Part shown: piece after piece, positions 1-8,215 of the stretch | Position numbering within the stretch: the first letter of the stretch is position 1 | Layout: each line of letters opens with the position of its first letter | Translations under genes and position numbers: made by a program | Source: Streptomyces sp. CBMA152 | GTDB taxonomy: Bacteria > Actinomycetota > Actinomycetes > Streptomycetales > Streptomycetaceae | NCBI RefSeq assembly: GCF_014596475.1 | Contig: NZ_MECJ01000009.1 | Span: 248,001-312,000, forward strand | Length of the DNA: 64,000 nt | Direction of reading: 5' to 3' | The notes under the pieces: model-generated | Seen by the model: only the letters and a program-made list of their open reading frames with translations | Told to the model about the DNA's origin: nothing | The model's database searches: none

Positions 1-1
1 C

Positions 2-316
2 GTCGAGGCCGAAGCACTCGTCTACTTCTACGCCTCCTGCGACCGCAAGTCCTCCTACTCCGGACTGGCCGATAACCGAGGGACATTCGTCGATCGGTTC
101 ACCGGCGCACCGATGTATCCGAGCCTCGAAGCGCGTCGGGACTTCGCCGAACTTACCGCCGCCAACGAGCTGGACATCGCCGCAATCAGTCCAGAGGTCC
201 GCATCCGCTACGGCGCCGACCTACTTGACCTTTTCACTCGGTGGAGGCCGCTGCTGTCCGCGCCGGCCTGGGCACACTGCCGCAGCGTGCTGGACCAGCC
301 CATCCACAGGAATTGA
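2..316 (+). CDS. hypothetical protein, 5'-truncated by window edge
   Basis: The frame is open from base 2 and closes at TGA 314-316, leaving 104 visible residues. An ATG at 113 would give a 67-residue product, but the upstream codons read as ordinary GC3-rich coding sequence, so the start lies outside the window. The visible part begins with an aromatic YFYASC stretch and has a helical, mixed-charge C-terminal half. I do not recognise a family. A decayed transposase follows within about 230 bases, so the 3' end may be affected by insertion or deletion. Confidence 0.5.
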   Translation, partial: VEAEALVYFYASCDRKSSYSGLADNRGTFVDRFTGAPMYPSLEARRDFAELTAANELDIAAISPEVRIRYGADLLDLFTRWRPLLSAPAWAHCRSVLDQPIHRN

Positions 317-549
317 CAATTCCTCAATCCTCCGGCGGATACGCCTCATGGTGACGCTGCGCCCGCTCCAGGTCGGCGATCGCCACCGAGGTCTTAACGA
401 GCGTTCGGCACCGCTGCATGCGTCGGCTGACGAACGCCCGGAGCCCCGCGCCGACAGACTCGTGCTGCCCGAGCTCCCGGGCCGGTACGAGCCCGTCCTC
501 GACGGCCAAGGCACCGTTCCCAGCTCGCCGATCCGCCACCCGAGCCGGG

Positions 550-962
550 CGGCTCGGCGGGGCGGTGGAAGTGCACGCCGTGATCGCCACGGACGTACTC
601 ACGTTTGTGCCCTCCAGCCCGAACCGGCATGCCTGGAAGGCAAACCGACCTGACCTGGTGCTGGCCGACAAGGCGTACTCCTCCCGGGCTATCCGGGCCG
701 CGCTCAGGCGTCGTGGCATCAAGGCCACAATCCCCGAACGCTCCGACCGGGTCGGCAACCGGCGTCGAAAGGGCGGGGCGGCGGCCGCCGCCCCGCCTTC
801 GATCGGGAGGCATACAAGCACCGGAACGTCGTGGAACGCTGCTTCAACCGGCTCAAACAGTTCCGGGCCGTCGCCACACGGTTCGACAAGCTTGCCACCC
901 GTTACCAGGCGGGACTGCAGGTGTGTTCGCTGATCTTGTGGCTACGCGATCTGCTGCCGTGA
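550..962 (+). pseudogene. IS5-family DDE transposase remnant, frameshifted and 5'-truncated
   Basis: In the first frame (to about base 770) the product reads ADKAYSS, then RRRGIKATIPERSD and NRRRKG, which match the D-containing and IPER segments of IS5-type transposases. In the next frame (about 780 to TGA 960-962) it continues with RPAFDREAYKHRNVVERC, FNRLKQ and LILWLRDLL, the conserved C-terminal catalytic-Glu region (N-V-V-E-R-C-F-N-x-L-K). The switch lies in a GGC/GCC-rich tract near 770-785. The N-terminal third, including the first Asp, is not recognisable, and I found no inverted terminal repeats. This is a dead copy, not a mobile element. Confidence 0.75.
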
Positions 963-1184
963 CCACCGGGCGAACAGACTTCGCCGCCTGCGAGGTTGAG
1001 CCGTGAACGCCGTTTGCGGGACATCCAGCGCATCGAGCTGTGACATGAGCCGAACCTCTGCGCGGGCTTCGACATCCACGAGCTGTGCAGGAGGCCCTGC
1101 CTTCATACGCCGCCCTCACCGCGATCACCCGAACGCGACTCCCGTTCGATCAACGAGCTCCATGATCGGTACGACAACGGCTCT

Positions 1185-1697
1185 TTACAGACTCGCCGTT
1201 GCGCTGTACGCCTCATCGGTGAACTGCCCGTTCCCACTGCTGTCGAAGTATCCAAGAATCGCGCCCGATTTCCATTGGCCGGCCTGGTAGGGCGCCGTAA
1301 CGGTCACGTAGCACGATGTGCAGTTGTGTTTGGTCGCATTGTTCTGACTGACGTTGGATCCGTAGAAGTACAGGGCCGTCCCGAACGACAGTGTGGCCGC
1401 GTTGCTGTTGCAGTGGGCCCACACCGTGGATGTCACGCCGGCAGCGCCGTGGTACGGCTTGCCGGGGCTGACGGTGCAGGTGAGTACGGCCACGGAGGGT
1501 GCTGACCTGGTGACGGTCACTGTGCTTCCGCCCACCGTCATGGTCGCGCTGTTCTCGCCGGCCGGCACGCTGATGGTGGCCGCGTGGGCCGAGTGGGAGG
1601 CGGTGGGCGGAGCGGCCTGAGCGCCGGGGGCGCCGATCAGCGCGACAGCGGTCATCGAGGCCACGCCGAACAGGCAGCCCAATATTTTAGTGCGCAT
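1185..1697 (-). CDS. small secreted protein, function unknown
   Basis: This is a 170-residue protein if started at ATG 1697, which has GAGG about 6 bases upstream; a longer frame to 1739 adds a non-signal-like leader. It starts MRTKILG, with a hydrophobic core and an AQA^A-type Sec cleavage site near residue 29. The mature part is Ser/Thr/Ala-rich, with four Cys (TCTV, HCN, NCTSC) that could form disulphides, and resembles small extracellular beta-sandwich proteins of streptomycetes. No catalytic motif is visible. It is monocistronic, with no same-strand neighbour within 300 bases. Confidence 0.7.
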   Translation of the reverse strand: MRTKILGCLFGVASMTAVALIGAPGAQAAPPTASHSAHAATISVPAGENSATMTVGGSTVTVTRSAPSVAVLTCTVSPGKPYHGAAGVTSTVWAHCNSNAATLSFGTALYFYGSNVSQNNATKHNCTSCYVTVTAPYQAGQWKSGAILGYFDSSGNGQFTDEAYSATASL

Positions 1698-2024
1698 GCA
1701 ACCTCGATCTGGAGAGGGGAGACTGAGCACGGTGGTCAACCGCCGCAGCGCAGCGCTTGATTAGCGGAGAACGGCCGAGCGCAACATGTGCCACTGAAGA
1801 AGGAGCCTGCCGCAGGGCGAGCGTCCCAAGGAAAAGAAGTTCGCGATCTTCACGGACCGATCACGAGCTAGATTCTGCGGCATGGAGTCAGAGGCGTCCA
1901 TGTCGCGCCGTGATATTTCAGGCCATTCTGTTTCCGAAAATGCTCACGCCGGAGCCGTGGGCGCCCCGGTGACGACGGCAACGGCCCGCCGCCCCGATCC
2001 GTGCGGGTCCGCTCGCCGACGGGA
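1698..2024. other. intergenic region, nothing identified
   Basis: Between the secreted-protein gene and the fragment at 2025 there are only short frames with no coding character. The promoter of the leftward secreted-protein gene should be near 1700-1800, but I could not pick convincing -35/-10 boxes. No repeat or RNA gene was seen. Confidence 0.4.
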
Positions 2025-2258
2025 CTATCCGGCGTACGGGACCCAGGCATGCGCGCCCACGTCGTTCCTGCCGTACCAGTAGTGCGGCATTCCCTCGATG
2101 GCCGTTGTCCCGAACGGCCCGCCGGGATCATCGACGCGGATCGTGCCGCTGCGGCCTTGGCAGGACCAGTCAAGTTCCACGTACCAGCGGGCCTCGATGG
2201 CTACGGCTGACTTTGTGGCCACACAGCCGACGATTTCGCCCGCCCATAGCTTGATCAC
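2025..2258 (-). CDS. hypothetical protein, probably a C-terminal fragment
   Basis: The 77-residue frame has Trp/Tyr-rich, secreted-protein-like content (ARWYVELDW, CQGR, HYWYGR, HAWVP) and two Cys. Its only usable start is a GTG at 2258 directly abutting an in-frame TAA, and it lacks any signal peptide. It therefore looks like the C-terminal end of a once longer exported protein. No family is assigned. It lies in a stretch full of gene fragments (IS5 remnant at 550, LysR remnant at 2551). Confidence 0.35.
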   Translation of the reverse strand: MIKLWAGEIVGCVATKSAVAIEARWYVELDWSCQGRSGTIRVDDPGGPFGTTAIEGMPHYWYGRNDVGAHAWVPYAG

Positions 2259-2550
2259 TTATCAGACAGGACCTAGCACCGTTGTCGGCCAGACAGCGGC
2301 GGCTCCTTGCAGTCCGAGCAAGGCGCCGCGAACGATATGTGGGGGTCCGCTCACTGGTAGCTTGGCTCCCAGGGTGAAATACGCGACGCACCCGACGCCG
2401 TGGGTGCACCGAACCCGGGGGCAGGGTTCGGCCTGGGCCCGCTCGCTCAACCCCCGTACTGCTGCGGCAAGTTAGGGGGGCTATCCGCTTACGTCGGCAG
2501 GCCGTCGCGGCCAGGTCAGGTGCCGCCCACGGCCCAAATGCCGACCTGTC

Positions 2551-2979
2551 ATCGCAGAGGACCGCAAGCTCCTGGTCCACCACCAGCACCCGTTCACCCG
2601 CTCCGCCACGGTGACGCTGGAGGACCTGGCAGCCACAACCATCATCACGTTCGCTGCGGCCATACCCCAGTACTGGCAGGAATACCACTGCCCGCGCCAG
2701 ACGCCCTCGGGGCGGCCCATCCCTCGTCTCGTCGCCGGTTACTGGCAAGAGGCGCTGGCCATGGTCGGCGCCGGCAAGGGGGCCACCTTCGCATCCGCGC
2801 GGGCCGAGCAGTACTACGCCCGCCCCGACACCGCCCGGCTCCCCTTCCCCCACCTCCCCCGCTTCGAGTACGTCGCCGCCTGGCCCCGAACCAGCAACAG
2901 TCCCCTCGTCCAGGCGTTCCTCCAAACCATCCATCAGGACGCCCCTCGCCTCCCCGCTCACAGCAACTCTCGACAGTGA
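2551..2979 (+). pseudogene. LysR-type regulator, C-terminal effector-domain remnant
   Basis: From about 2551 the frame gives EDRKLLVHHQHPF, then RLVAGYWQEALAMVGAGKG, ARAEQYYARPD and LPRFEYVAAWP followed by LVQAFLQT. This is the end of a LysR substrate-binding domain: the V-x-x-G-x-G loop, the Y-x-R-x-D segment and a terminal AW-x-x-x-S-x-x-V-x-x-F helix. Neither the N-terminal winged helix-turn-helix nor the first half of the effector domain is present upstream in any frame. An internal GTG at 2611 gives a 122-residue frame, but that product would lack DNA binding. I read it as a 5'-deleted pseudogene. Confidence 0.65.
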
Positions 2980-3161
2980 GCAGTGCACCCGACGGGGCGC
3001 AGGCTGCGGGCGAGCCTCGATGGGATGCGACGGCCGGCGTCCCGCGCACCGCTCGGGGTGTCCAGAAAAGCCCTCAGCCCTGCTCCGGGGCGGTGCCGCC
3101 AAACGTCTCCCACTTCGCATCCAACTGTGGGGACATCGCTGCCTTCGAGGCGGCGAGGATG

Positions 3162-3761
3162 TCACTGCACGAGGATGACTTCCAGCTCCTCCATGCTGCG
3201 GAAGGTGGCGCCGGTCGCCTTGACACCCTCACCGCGCACACGCGCCTGCGGCCCGCGAGAGGCGATCAGCGCCGCCCGGTCCCGGTACAGCATGCCGACC
3301 GATCCCCGGCCGTCCGCCCGGTTGACCAGCATGGCCGCACCGAGGAAACCGTCGATCTCCTGGAGCCCGGGCACCACCGAGTCCTTGAACGCCTGCACCG
3401 CACGGTCCAGCTGTTTCGGGTCGAAGTCCACCCGGTTCATCCGGAACCCGCCGCTGGTCAACTGCGGACGCGGCTGGGTGGAGAACGCCGCCTCCCAGTG
3501 GTCGACCGTCACCGTCCGGGCGAACGGTGAGATCCACTCGGCACGCTTGTCGGCCAGCTCGGCGTCACTGTCCCGGTCGGCCTGCTCGCTCTCCCACCAC
3601 GTTCCGGACATGAGCTTGCCCAGCTCACGGTCGGCGAACAACCCCACGCCCTTGAAGCCGGGCAGCTTGGACACCGCCGGCACACCCTCGTTACGGAGCC
3701 GGTCGATCGCTCCTTCGATCTCGGCCGGGTCACCGGTTACGTACATGGTTCGGACGAACAT
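3162..3761 (-). CDS. ABM-like (antibiotic biosynthesis monooxygenase fold) tandem-domain protein
   Basis: The protein has 199 residues from ATG 3761, chosen because GGAGGG sits 7 bases upstream; the open frame extends further to 3881 without coding character. It contains two similar halves of about 95 residues. The first has FVRTMYVTGDP, LPGFKGVGLFADR and GTWWESE. The second has MNRVDFDPKQLDRAV, IDGFLGAAMLVNR and GSVGMLYRDR. Each half has the beta-alpha-beta pattern of dimeric alpha-beta barrel (ABM/Dabb) domains. These bind small aromatic or haem-like ligands, or only serve as folds, so the substrate is unknown. The gene is the distal member of a leftward pair with the TetR gene at 3885. Confidence 0.6.
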   Translation of the reverse strand: MFVRTMYVTGDPAEIEGAIDRLRNEGVPAVSKLPGFKGVGLFADRELGKLMSGTWWESEQADRDSDAELADKRAEWISPFARTVTVDHWEAAFSTQPRPQLTSGGFRMNRVDFDPKQLDRAVQAFKDSVVPGLQEIDGFLGAAMLVNRADGRGSVGMLYRDRAALIASRGPQARVRGEGVKATGATFRSMEELEVILVQ

Positions 3762-3884
3762 CAGGCATCCCTCCAGTCGACGGGCACCGCCGACGCGGCG
3801 GCACACGCCTCCCATCCGACGTTTGCCTGGCATGCCCCGCAACGCGGCCGGGCCGTTCGACGGACGCCCACCGTCGGGCAAGCC

Positions 3885-4469
3885 CTACCGCGACAGCTCG
3901 GCGAAGCTCAAGAGTGCGCGGACGGCCTCGCGCCACAGCCACTCCGGATCGACCCCGAAAGGCGTGCGCCGAAGCTCGACGCCGGCCATGCCCTCACACA
4001 AGGAATGGAAGGCCCACACCGCTTCCGGCACGGGCCGCCCGCCGAGCAGGCCCGCCGCGACAAGGGGTTCGAACCGCCGTGACAGGGCGACCAGCGCGTC
4101 GGCGGCCGTCGCCTGAAAGCGCGGCCACACGGCGGGGTCGACGCGCTGGAAGGCCACCTCGAACAGGGCTGGGTGGTCGAGCGCGAACCGCCGGAACATG
4201 AGAGCGGCCTCTACGAGGTCGTGCCGTGGATCGTCCGTGACGGGGATGGCGTCGACGCCCTCGTGCAGCATCTCCATGGCGTGCGCGCCGAGTGCTCCGA
4301 GCAGCGCTTCCTTCGATCCGAACAAGCTGTAGACCGCACGGGTCGAGGTGCCGGCGCGGCTGGTGACCTCGCGCAGCGACAGCGCGGCGGCACCGCGCTC
4401 CTGAAGCAGTTGCTCCGCTGCGGCCAGCAGCGCCGCCGTGTTCTCGTCGTCGTCCCATGGTTTGCCCAT
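3885..4469 (-). CDS. TetR-family transcriptional regulator
   Basis: The 194-residue protein starts at ATG 4469 (MGKPWDDDEN). The N-terminal helix-turn-helix is intact (residues about 10-55: ALLAAAEQLL, GAAALSLREV, AGTSTRAVYSLFGSKEALLGAL). The C-terminal part has the A-x-x-FRRFALDHPALFEVAF segment and WHSL-like helix of the TetR WHG subgroup. The ABM-like gene lies 124 bases downstream on the same strand and may be its target. Oddly, its start codon lies one base from the first ATG of the oppositely oriented hydrolase gene, leaving no room for an operator between them, as if a deletion joined the two genes. Confidence 0.85.
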   Translation of the reverse strand: MGKPWDDDENTAALLAAAEQLLQERGAAALSLREVTSRAGTSTRAVYSLFGSKEALLGALGAHAMEMLHEGVDAIPVTDDPRHDLVEAALMFRRFALDHPALFEVAFQRVDPAVWPRFQATAADALVALSRRFEPLVAAGLLGGRPVPEAVWAFHSLCEGMAGVELRRTPFGVDPEWLWREAVRALLSFAELSR

Positions 4470-5192
4470 GGAGGGGAGCGGCACACCGGTCGTCTTCCTG
4501 CACGGGTTGACGTTCGACCGCCGCACGTGGCGGCCGATCATCGAGCGGCTGGACGGCTCGGTCACCAGCGTCGCGATCGATCTGCCGGCGCACGGTGACA
4601 GCGACGGCAAGCCGACGGACCTGGAAGACGTCGCCGGACAACTCCACCACCTGCTGGAATCGCTGAGCGTCGAGCGCCCCGTCGTCGTGGGGCACTCGAT
4701 GTCCGCCGGGATCGCGGGACTCTACGCGTCCGCCCATCCGGCCAAGGGCATCGTCCTGGTGGACCAGGCGATGGAGGTCCTTCCCTTCGCGCGGATGCTC
4801 CACCAGATCGCGCCGCTGCTGCGCGGCCCCGCCTTCGAGCAGGTGTGGCAGAACATCGAGAACAGCCTCGGGCTGGACCGCATCCCGCAGCCGACCCGCA
4901 CGCTGGTGCTGGACACGCACAAGGTCAGGCAGGACGTGGTGCTCGGCTACTGGGCACCGATCCGGCTGACCTGCAGGCGTGGATCGACGCCAAGACGAGC
5001 GGCATCGGGGTACCGTGCCTCGCGGTGTTCGGACGGCCGGCAACCGACGGCGAGCGCGAGCGGTTCGGCCGGATGCCGGATGCGCAGATCGAGGAGTGGG
5101 TGGGCGATGGACACTTCGTCCACCTCGTCGATCCCGGACGGTTCGCCACCAGGCTCCGCACGTTCGTCGAACACTGCGACCGGCTTCGCTGA
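4468..5192 (+). pseudogene. alpha/beta hydrolase, N-terminally shortened and frameshifted
   Basis: The first frame reads GTPVVFLHGLTFDRRTW (oxyanion HG motif), AIDLPAHGDSDG and VVVGHSMSAGIAG (nucleophile elbow G-H-S-M-S) up to about 4960. The rest continues one frame over as TDPADLQAWIDAK, VPCLAVFGRPAT and WVGDGHFVHLVDP (the catalytic Asp region and the GDGHF His), ending at TGA 5190-5192. The switch is near 4955-4970. Only about a dozen residues precede the oxyanion motif, fewer than usual, and a GTG at 4438 inside the TetR gene would add just ten. It is probably inactive unless the shift is an assembly error. Confidence 0.7.
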
Positions 5193-5243
5193 CCTGGACC
5201 GAACCGTGAAAGCCCCCTGGTCCACATCGTCGAGAGGGGAAGC

Positions 5244-6005
5244 GTGGAGGATCTGCCGACGTCGGCGACGGAGCCGGACGGCTCCGTGGTCGTGCGCGTG
5301 CTCAGTTACAACATCCGCTCCATGCGCGACGACGTCGCGGCCCTCGCACGGGTGATCCGGGCCTGCCGGCCTGACGTGGTCTGCGTTCAGGAGGCGCCGC
5401 GGTTCTTCCGTTGGCGCAAGGCCGCCGCCGGCCTCGCGAGGACCTCCGGACTCGTGTACGTCTCGGGCGGTGCCACCGCCTCCGGCCCCATGATCCTCTC
5501 CTCGCTCCGCGCCCACGTGGAGCGCGCCGAGGACGTCCTGCTCCCCCGTACCCCCGGCCTGCACCAGCGCGGCTTCGCGACCGCCGTGCTGCGGTTCGGC
5601 CGGGCCCGGCTCGGGGTGCTCAGCTGCCATCTGAGCATCAAGGACCAGGAGCGCTACGAGCAGGGCCGGCTGCTTCTGGAGAGGCTGTCCGCCATGGGCG
5701 TGCCGCACGCCGTCGCCGCGGGAGACCTGAACGACCGGCCCGACGGCCGCACCTTCGGCCTGCTCGCCAACGCCTTGCAGGACGGCTGGGCGACGAAGCC
5801 GTGGGGACGGGAGCACACCACCCGCCTGGGTGATCCGTTGCAGCGGATCGACGCCGTCTTCGCCACGGAGGGGGTTCAGGTGCTGGGATGCGGCGTGCCG
5901 ATGGGACTCGCCGGGGTCTCGGAACGAGACCTCAGGGCAGCCACGGATCATCTGCCGGTGCTGGCCGCGTTGCGCGTGCCGCCATCTGGCTGTGCCGGCT
6001 CATGA
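5244..6005 (+). CDS. endonuclease/exonuclease/phosphatase family protein
   Basis: The 253-residue protein starts at GTG 5244 behind a GAGGGGAAGC ribosome site. It shows the ordered EEP motifs: VLSYNIRSMRDD (metal-site Asn), DVVCVQEAP (metal-binding Glu), LSCHLSI (catalytic His region), VAAGDLNDRP (D-x-N) and ATDHLPVLA (D-H). No signal peptide or membrane segment is present, so it is probably cytosolic. Members cleave phosphodiesters of DNA, RNA, lipids or nucleotides, and the sequence does not show which substrate is used. It runs convergently into the WYL regulator 17 bases downstream. Confidence 0.85.
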   Translation: MEDLPTSATEPDGSVVVRVLSYNIRSMRDDVAALARVIRACRPDVVCVQEAPRFFRWRKAAAGLARTSGLVYVSGGATASGPMILSSLRAHVERAEDVLLPRTPGLHQRGFATAVLRFGRARLGVLSCHLSIKDQERYEQGRLLLERLSAMGVPHAVAAGDLNDRPDGRTFGLLANALQDGWATKPWGREHTTRLGDPLQRIDAVFATEGVQVLGCGVPMGLAGVSERDLRAATDHLPVLAALRVPPSGCAGS

Positions 6006-6021
6006 CCTTGGTTCCGTGCTG

Positions 6022-7011
6022 TCAGGCTTGGCGGGCGCAGGACGCGAGGCGGTCGGCGAACGCGAGGACGAGGCCGCGCAGTTCATCCGGGCGTTCGATG
6101 ACGAACGGCCGGTCGAGTGAGGCGAGTACGGGAGGCAACCAGTCGAGTTGCTCAGCCCGTAGTTCGACGAGCAGCCAGCGCTCGCTCGCGGGATCCGCGT
6201 CTGCCGCGGGCGCGGTCTCCGCCACGCTCGCGACGGTGGCGGGCAGCCGGGCGCGGATCTGCTCGACCGTCCCGTGGATCCGCAAGGTCACCTCATGCCG
6301 GTACTCGGCCGTGGCGAACCCGGACAGGACGCGCTGTGCCGGACCGGGGCCCACGGGCGCCTCGAACGAGCCGGGCAGGGTCCTCGCGTCCGTGATGCGA
6401 TCGAGCCGGAAGGTCCGGTCCTCGCCGATCTCGGGGTCCGTACCCGTGACGTACCACCGGCCCGCATGGGCGACGATCCCGTACGGGTGCAGCCCGCGTT
6501 CGCTGCGCCGGCCGTCGCGGTCGGTGTACCGGATCGAGACCGGTCGGCGGTGGTGCACCGAGTCGGCGATGGTGAGCAGGACGTCGGCGTCCGGGGTGGC
6601 GAACTCGCCGGGCGAAGCCGTGAAGGCGAGGGATTCCAGGACCGTGTCGAGTCGGCGGGCGACGCGCTCGGGCAGCACCCTGCGGATCTTGGCCGCAGCC
6701 GTCTCGCCCGCCGTGTCCGCCGTCGTCGTCAACCCCGCTCGGCGGCCGGCAACCAGGCCGAGCAGCACGGCGAGCGCCTCGTCGTCGCTGAACATGAGCG
6801 GAGGCACGCGGTAGCCGGGGCCGAGCCGGTAGCCGCCGTAGCGGCCGCGCACCGCCTCGACGGGCACATCGAGGTCGATCAGGTGGTCCACGTACCGCCG
6901 CACGGTGCGGCCCTCGACACCGAGCCGGTCGGCCAGTTCGGCAACCGTCCGGATGCCCCCCGACTGCAGCAGCTCCAGGAGGGTGAGCACGCGGCCGGTA
7001 GGTCGAGACAT
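6022..7011 (-). CDS. HTH/WYL-domain transcriptional regulator
   Basis: The 329-residue protein has a DeoR/HTH_11-like winged helix at residues 1-60 (RVLTLLELLQSGG, TVAELADRLGVEGRTVRRYVDHL). A GGYRLGPGYRVPPL linker follows, then an effector region with the WYL-type signature at about residues 165-200 (PVSIRYTDRDGRRSERGLHPYG, then RWYVTGTD). A C-terminal WCX-like domain follows. Such proteins usually repress or activate the divergent neighbour, here the VOC protein at 7105. The 93-base spacer contains GGAC-N7-GTCC. Confidence 0.9.
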   Translation of the reverse strand: MSRPTGRVLTLLELLQSGGIRTVAELADRLGVEGRTVRRYVDHLIDLDVPVEAVRGRYGGYRLGPGYRVPPLMFSDDEALAVLLGLVAGRRAGLTTTADTAGETAAAKIRRVLPERVARRLDTVLESLAFTASPGEFATPDADVLLTIADSVHHRRPVSIRYTDRDGRRSERGLHPYGIVAHAGRWYVTGTDPEIGEDRTFRLDRITDARTLPGSFEAPVGPGPAQRVLSGFATAEYRHEVTLRIHGTVEQIRARLPATVASVAETAPAADADPASERWLLVELRAEQLDWLPPVLASLDRPFVIERPDELRGLVLAFADRLASCARQA

Positions 7012-7034
7012 ACCCAGAGCCTAGCGCCCATACC

Positions 7035-7049
7035 GGACCGATTCTGTCC
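7035..7049. promoter_or_regulatory. candidate operator in the WYL/VOC divergent promoter
   Basis: GGAC-CGATTCT-GTCC is a 4-7-4 inverted repeat inside the 93-base gap between divergent starts at 7011 and 7105, a typical place for a WYL regulator site. It is short enough to occur by chance in this GC-rich DNA. Confidence 0.25.
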
Positions 7050-7104
7050 ACTATTTGTTCTAGCGTGCGGAGTCCAACGGCACCACGAATGCAGGGAGAA
7101 CACC

Positions 7105-7548
7105 ATGGACTTCGTCTCGCTCCGGATCATCACCGGCGACATCGCGCGACTCGTCGCGTTCTACGAGAAGGCCACCGGGGTGCAGGCGACCTGGTCCACC
7201 GAGGACTTCGCCGAACTCAAGACCCCCAGCGCCACCCTCGCCATCGGCAGCACCCGCACGGTGCCGCTGTTCGCGCCGGGGTCCGCTCGCCCGGCCGACA
7301 ACCACAGCGTGATCATCGAGTTCCTCGTCGACGACGTGGACCGCGTACACGAGAACCTGACCGGCTTCGTCGCCGACTTCGTCAACGAACCCACCACGAT
7401 GCCCTGGGGCAACCGATCGCTGCTGTTCCGCGACCCCGACGGCAACCTCGTCAACTTCTTCACCCCCGTCACCCCGGCGGCAGCGCACGCAGTGGTCCCG
7501 CCCGACGCGCCCCAGCGGGCCGCGTCGGCACCCCGCCGCACCAGATGA
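7105..7548 (+). CDS. VOC (glyoxalase/bleomycin-resistance fold) family protein
   Basis: The 147-residue protein starts at ATG 7105 with AGGGAGAA upstream; a much longer open frame upstream overlaps the WYL gene and is not coding. It has the two beta-alpha-beta-beta-beta modules: VSLRIITGDIARLVAFYEK with FAELKTPSATLAIG, then NHSVIIEFLVDDVDRVHENL with SLLFRDPDGNLVNFFTP. The C-terminal metal-site Glu is replaced by an N-F-F pattern (GNLVNFF), so a metal-independent binding or resistance role is as likely as catalysis. The C-terminal 20 residues are an Ala/Pro/Arg tail. It is divergent from the WYL regulator. Confidence 0.85.
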   Translation: MDFVSLRIITGDIARLVAFYEKATGVQATWSTEDFAELKTPSATLAIGSTRTVPLFAPGSARPADNHSVIIEFLVDDVDRVHENLTGFVADFVNEPTTMPWGNRSLLFRDPDGNLVNFFTPVTPAAAHAVVPPDAPQRAASAPRRTR

Positions 7549-7564
7549 GCGGCAAGCTCAAACG

Positions 7565-8215
7565 TCAGACCAGGAACGGCTGTTGCGGCCAGCGGTACAC
7601 CGGGCACGGGCTCCACCAGTGGCAGTCGCCGAACTGCAAGGTCAGGGACTCCGCGGCCAGGTCGTCAAGGATTCCGGCCGGGACGCCACGGGCTGTGGGG
7701 TCCTCTCGCAGCGTGTCCACGGCGGCGAGGTACTCGGCCTCGTCGATGATGATCCGGTTCAGGACCCCCGACCGGTGGTCCCGGATTTCCAGGAAGCCCG
7801 GGCCTTTGCGGTAATGGCACTTGCCGAGGAAGAAACCCCGTGCCCACTCCGCCCGCAGGTCCGCGGCACCCTCGGGGCCGTCGATCTCCCGGGGCGGATA
7901 GAGATGGCCGAGGTGCATCCCGGCCGCCGGCACATCGGTCAGGCGTACACGCCAGTCGACCACCATGCCCCATGCGGTCAGTTCACGAAGGAGGTCGAGG
8001 ATCCGCACCACGGTGTGCGGATCGGCGTCGGACGACACATCGGCCACGGTGATCAGCTCCACCCTGCGGGCACCGGAGGCGTAGAACTCGCGCGCCGCCG
8101 CAGCCGTGTCCGTGGTGACCGCCGCGGTACCCAGGTGTATCCCCGGCAACCGGAGCACCTCGTCCCGGTAGTCGCGCCAAAGGCTCAGGGTGAGGGGGGA
8201 TGCAGTCGCTCTCAT
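7565..8215 (-). CDS. DUF5825-family RiPP maturase partner
   Basis: The 216-residue protein overlaps the radical SAM gene by the ATGA of its own start (8213-8215) and that gene's stop, so the two are translationally coupled. It lacks a CxxxCxxC cluster. Visible segments are HLGTAAVTTDTAAAAREFY, VVDWRVRLTD, ARGFFLGKCHYRKGPGFLEIRD and GDCHWWSPCPVYRWP. Proteins annotated DUF5825 recur beside RiPP maturation radical SAM C-methyltransferases, and this family link is from memory. The FLGKCHYRKGPGF and CHWWSPCP motifs could form a Cys/His site or bind the peptide. Its biochemical role is unknown, and recruitment of peptide or maturase is the simplest guess. Confidence 0.7.
   Translation of the reverse strand: MRATASPLTLSLWRDYRDEVLRLPGIHLGTAAVTTDTAAAAREFYASGARRVELITVADVSSDADPHTVVRILDLLRELTAWGMVVDWRVRLTDVPAAGMHLGHLYPPREIDGPEGAADLRAEWARGFFLGKCHYRKGPGFLEIRDHRSGVLNRIIIDEAEYLAAVDTLREDPTARGVPAGILDDLAAESLTLQFGDCHWWSPCPVYRWPQQPFLV

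Noticed and set aside
2400..3530. A 376-codon rightward frame
   Set aside because: Pro/Arg/His-rich and crosses the LysR remnant in another frame as well as the opposite-strand ABM-like gene.
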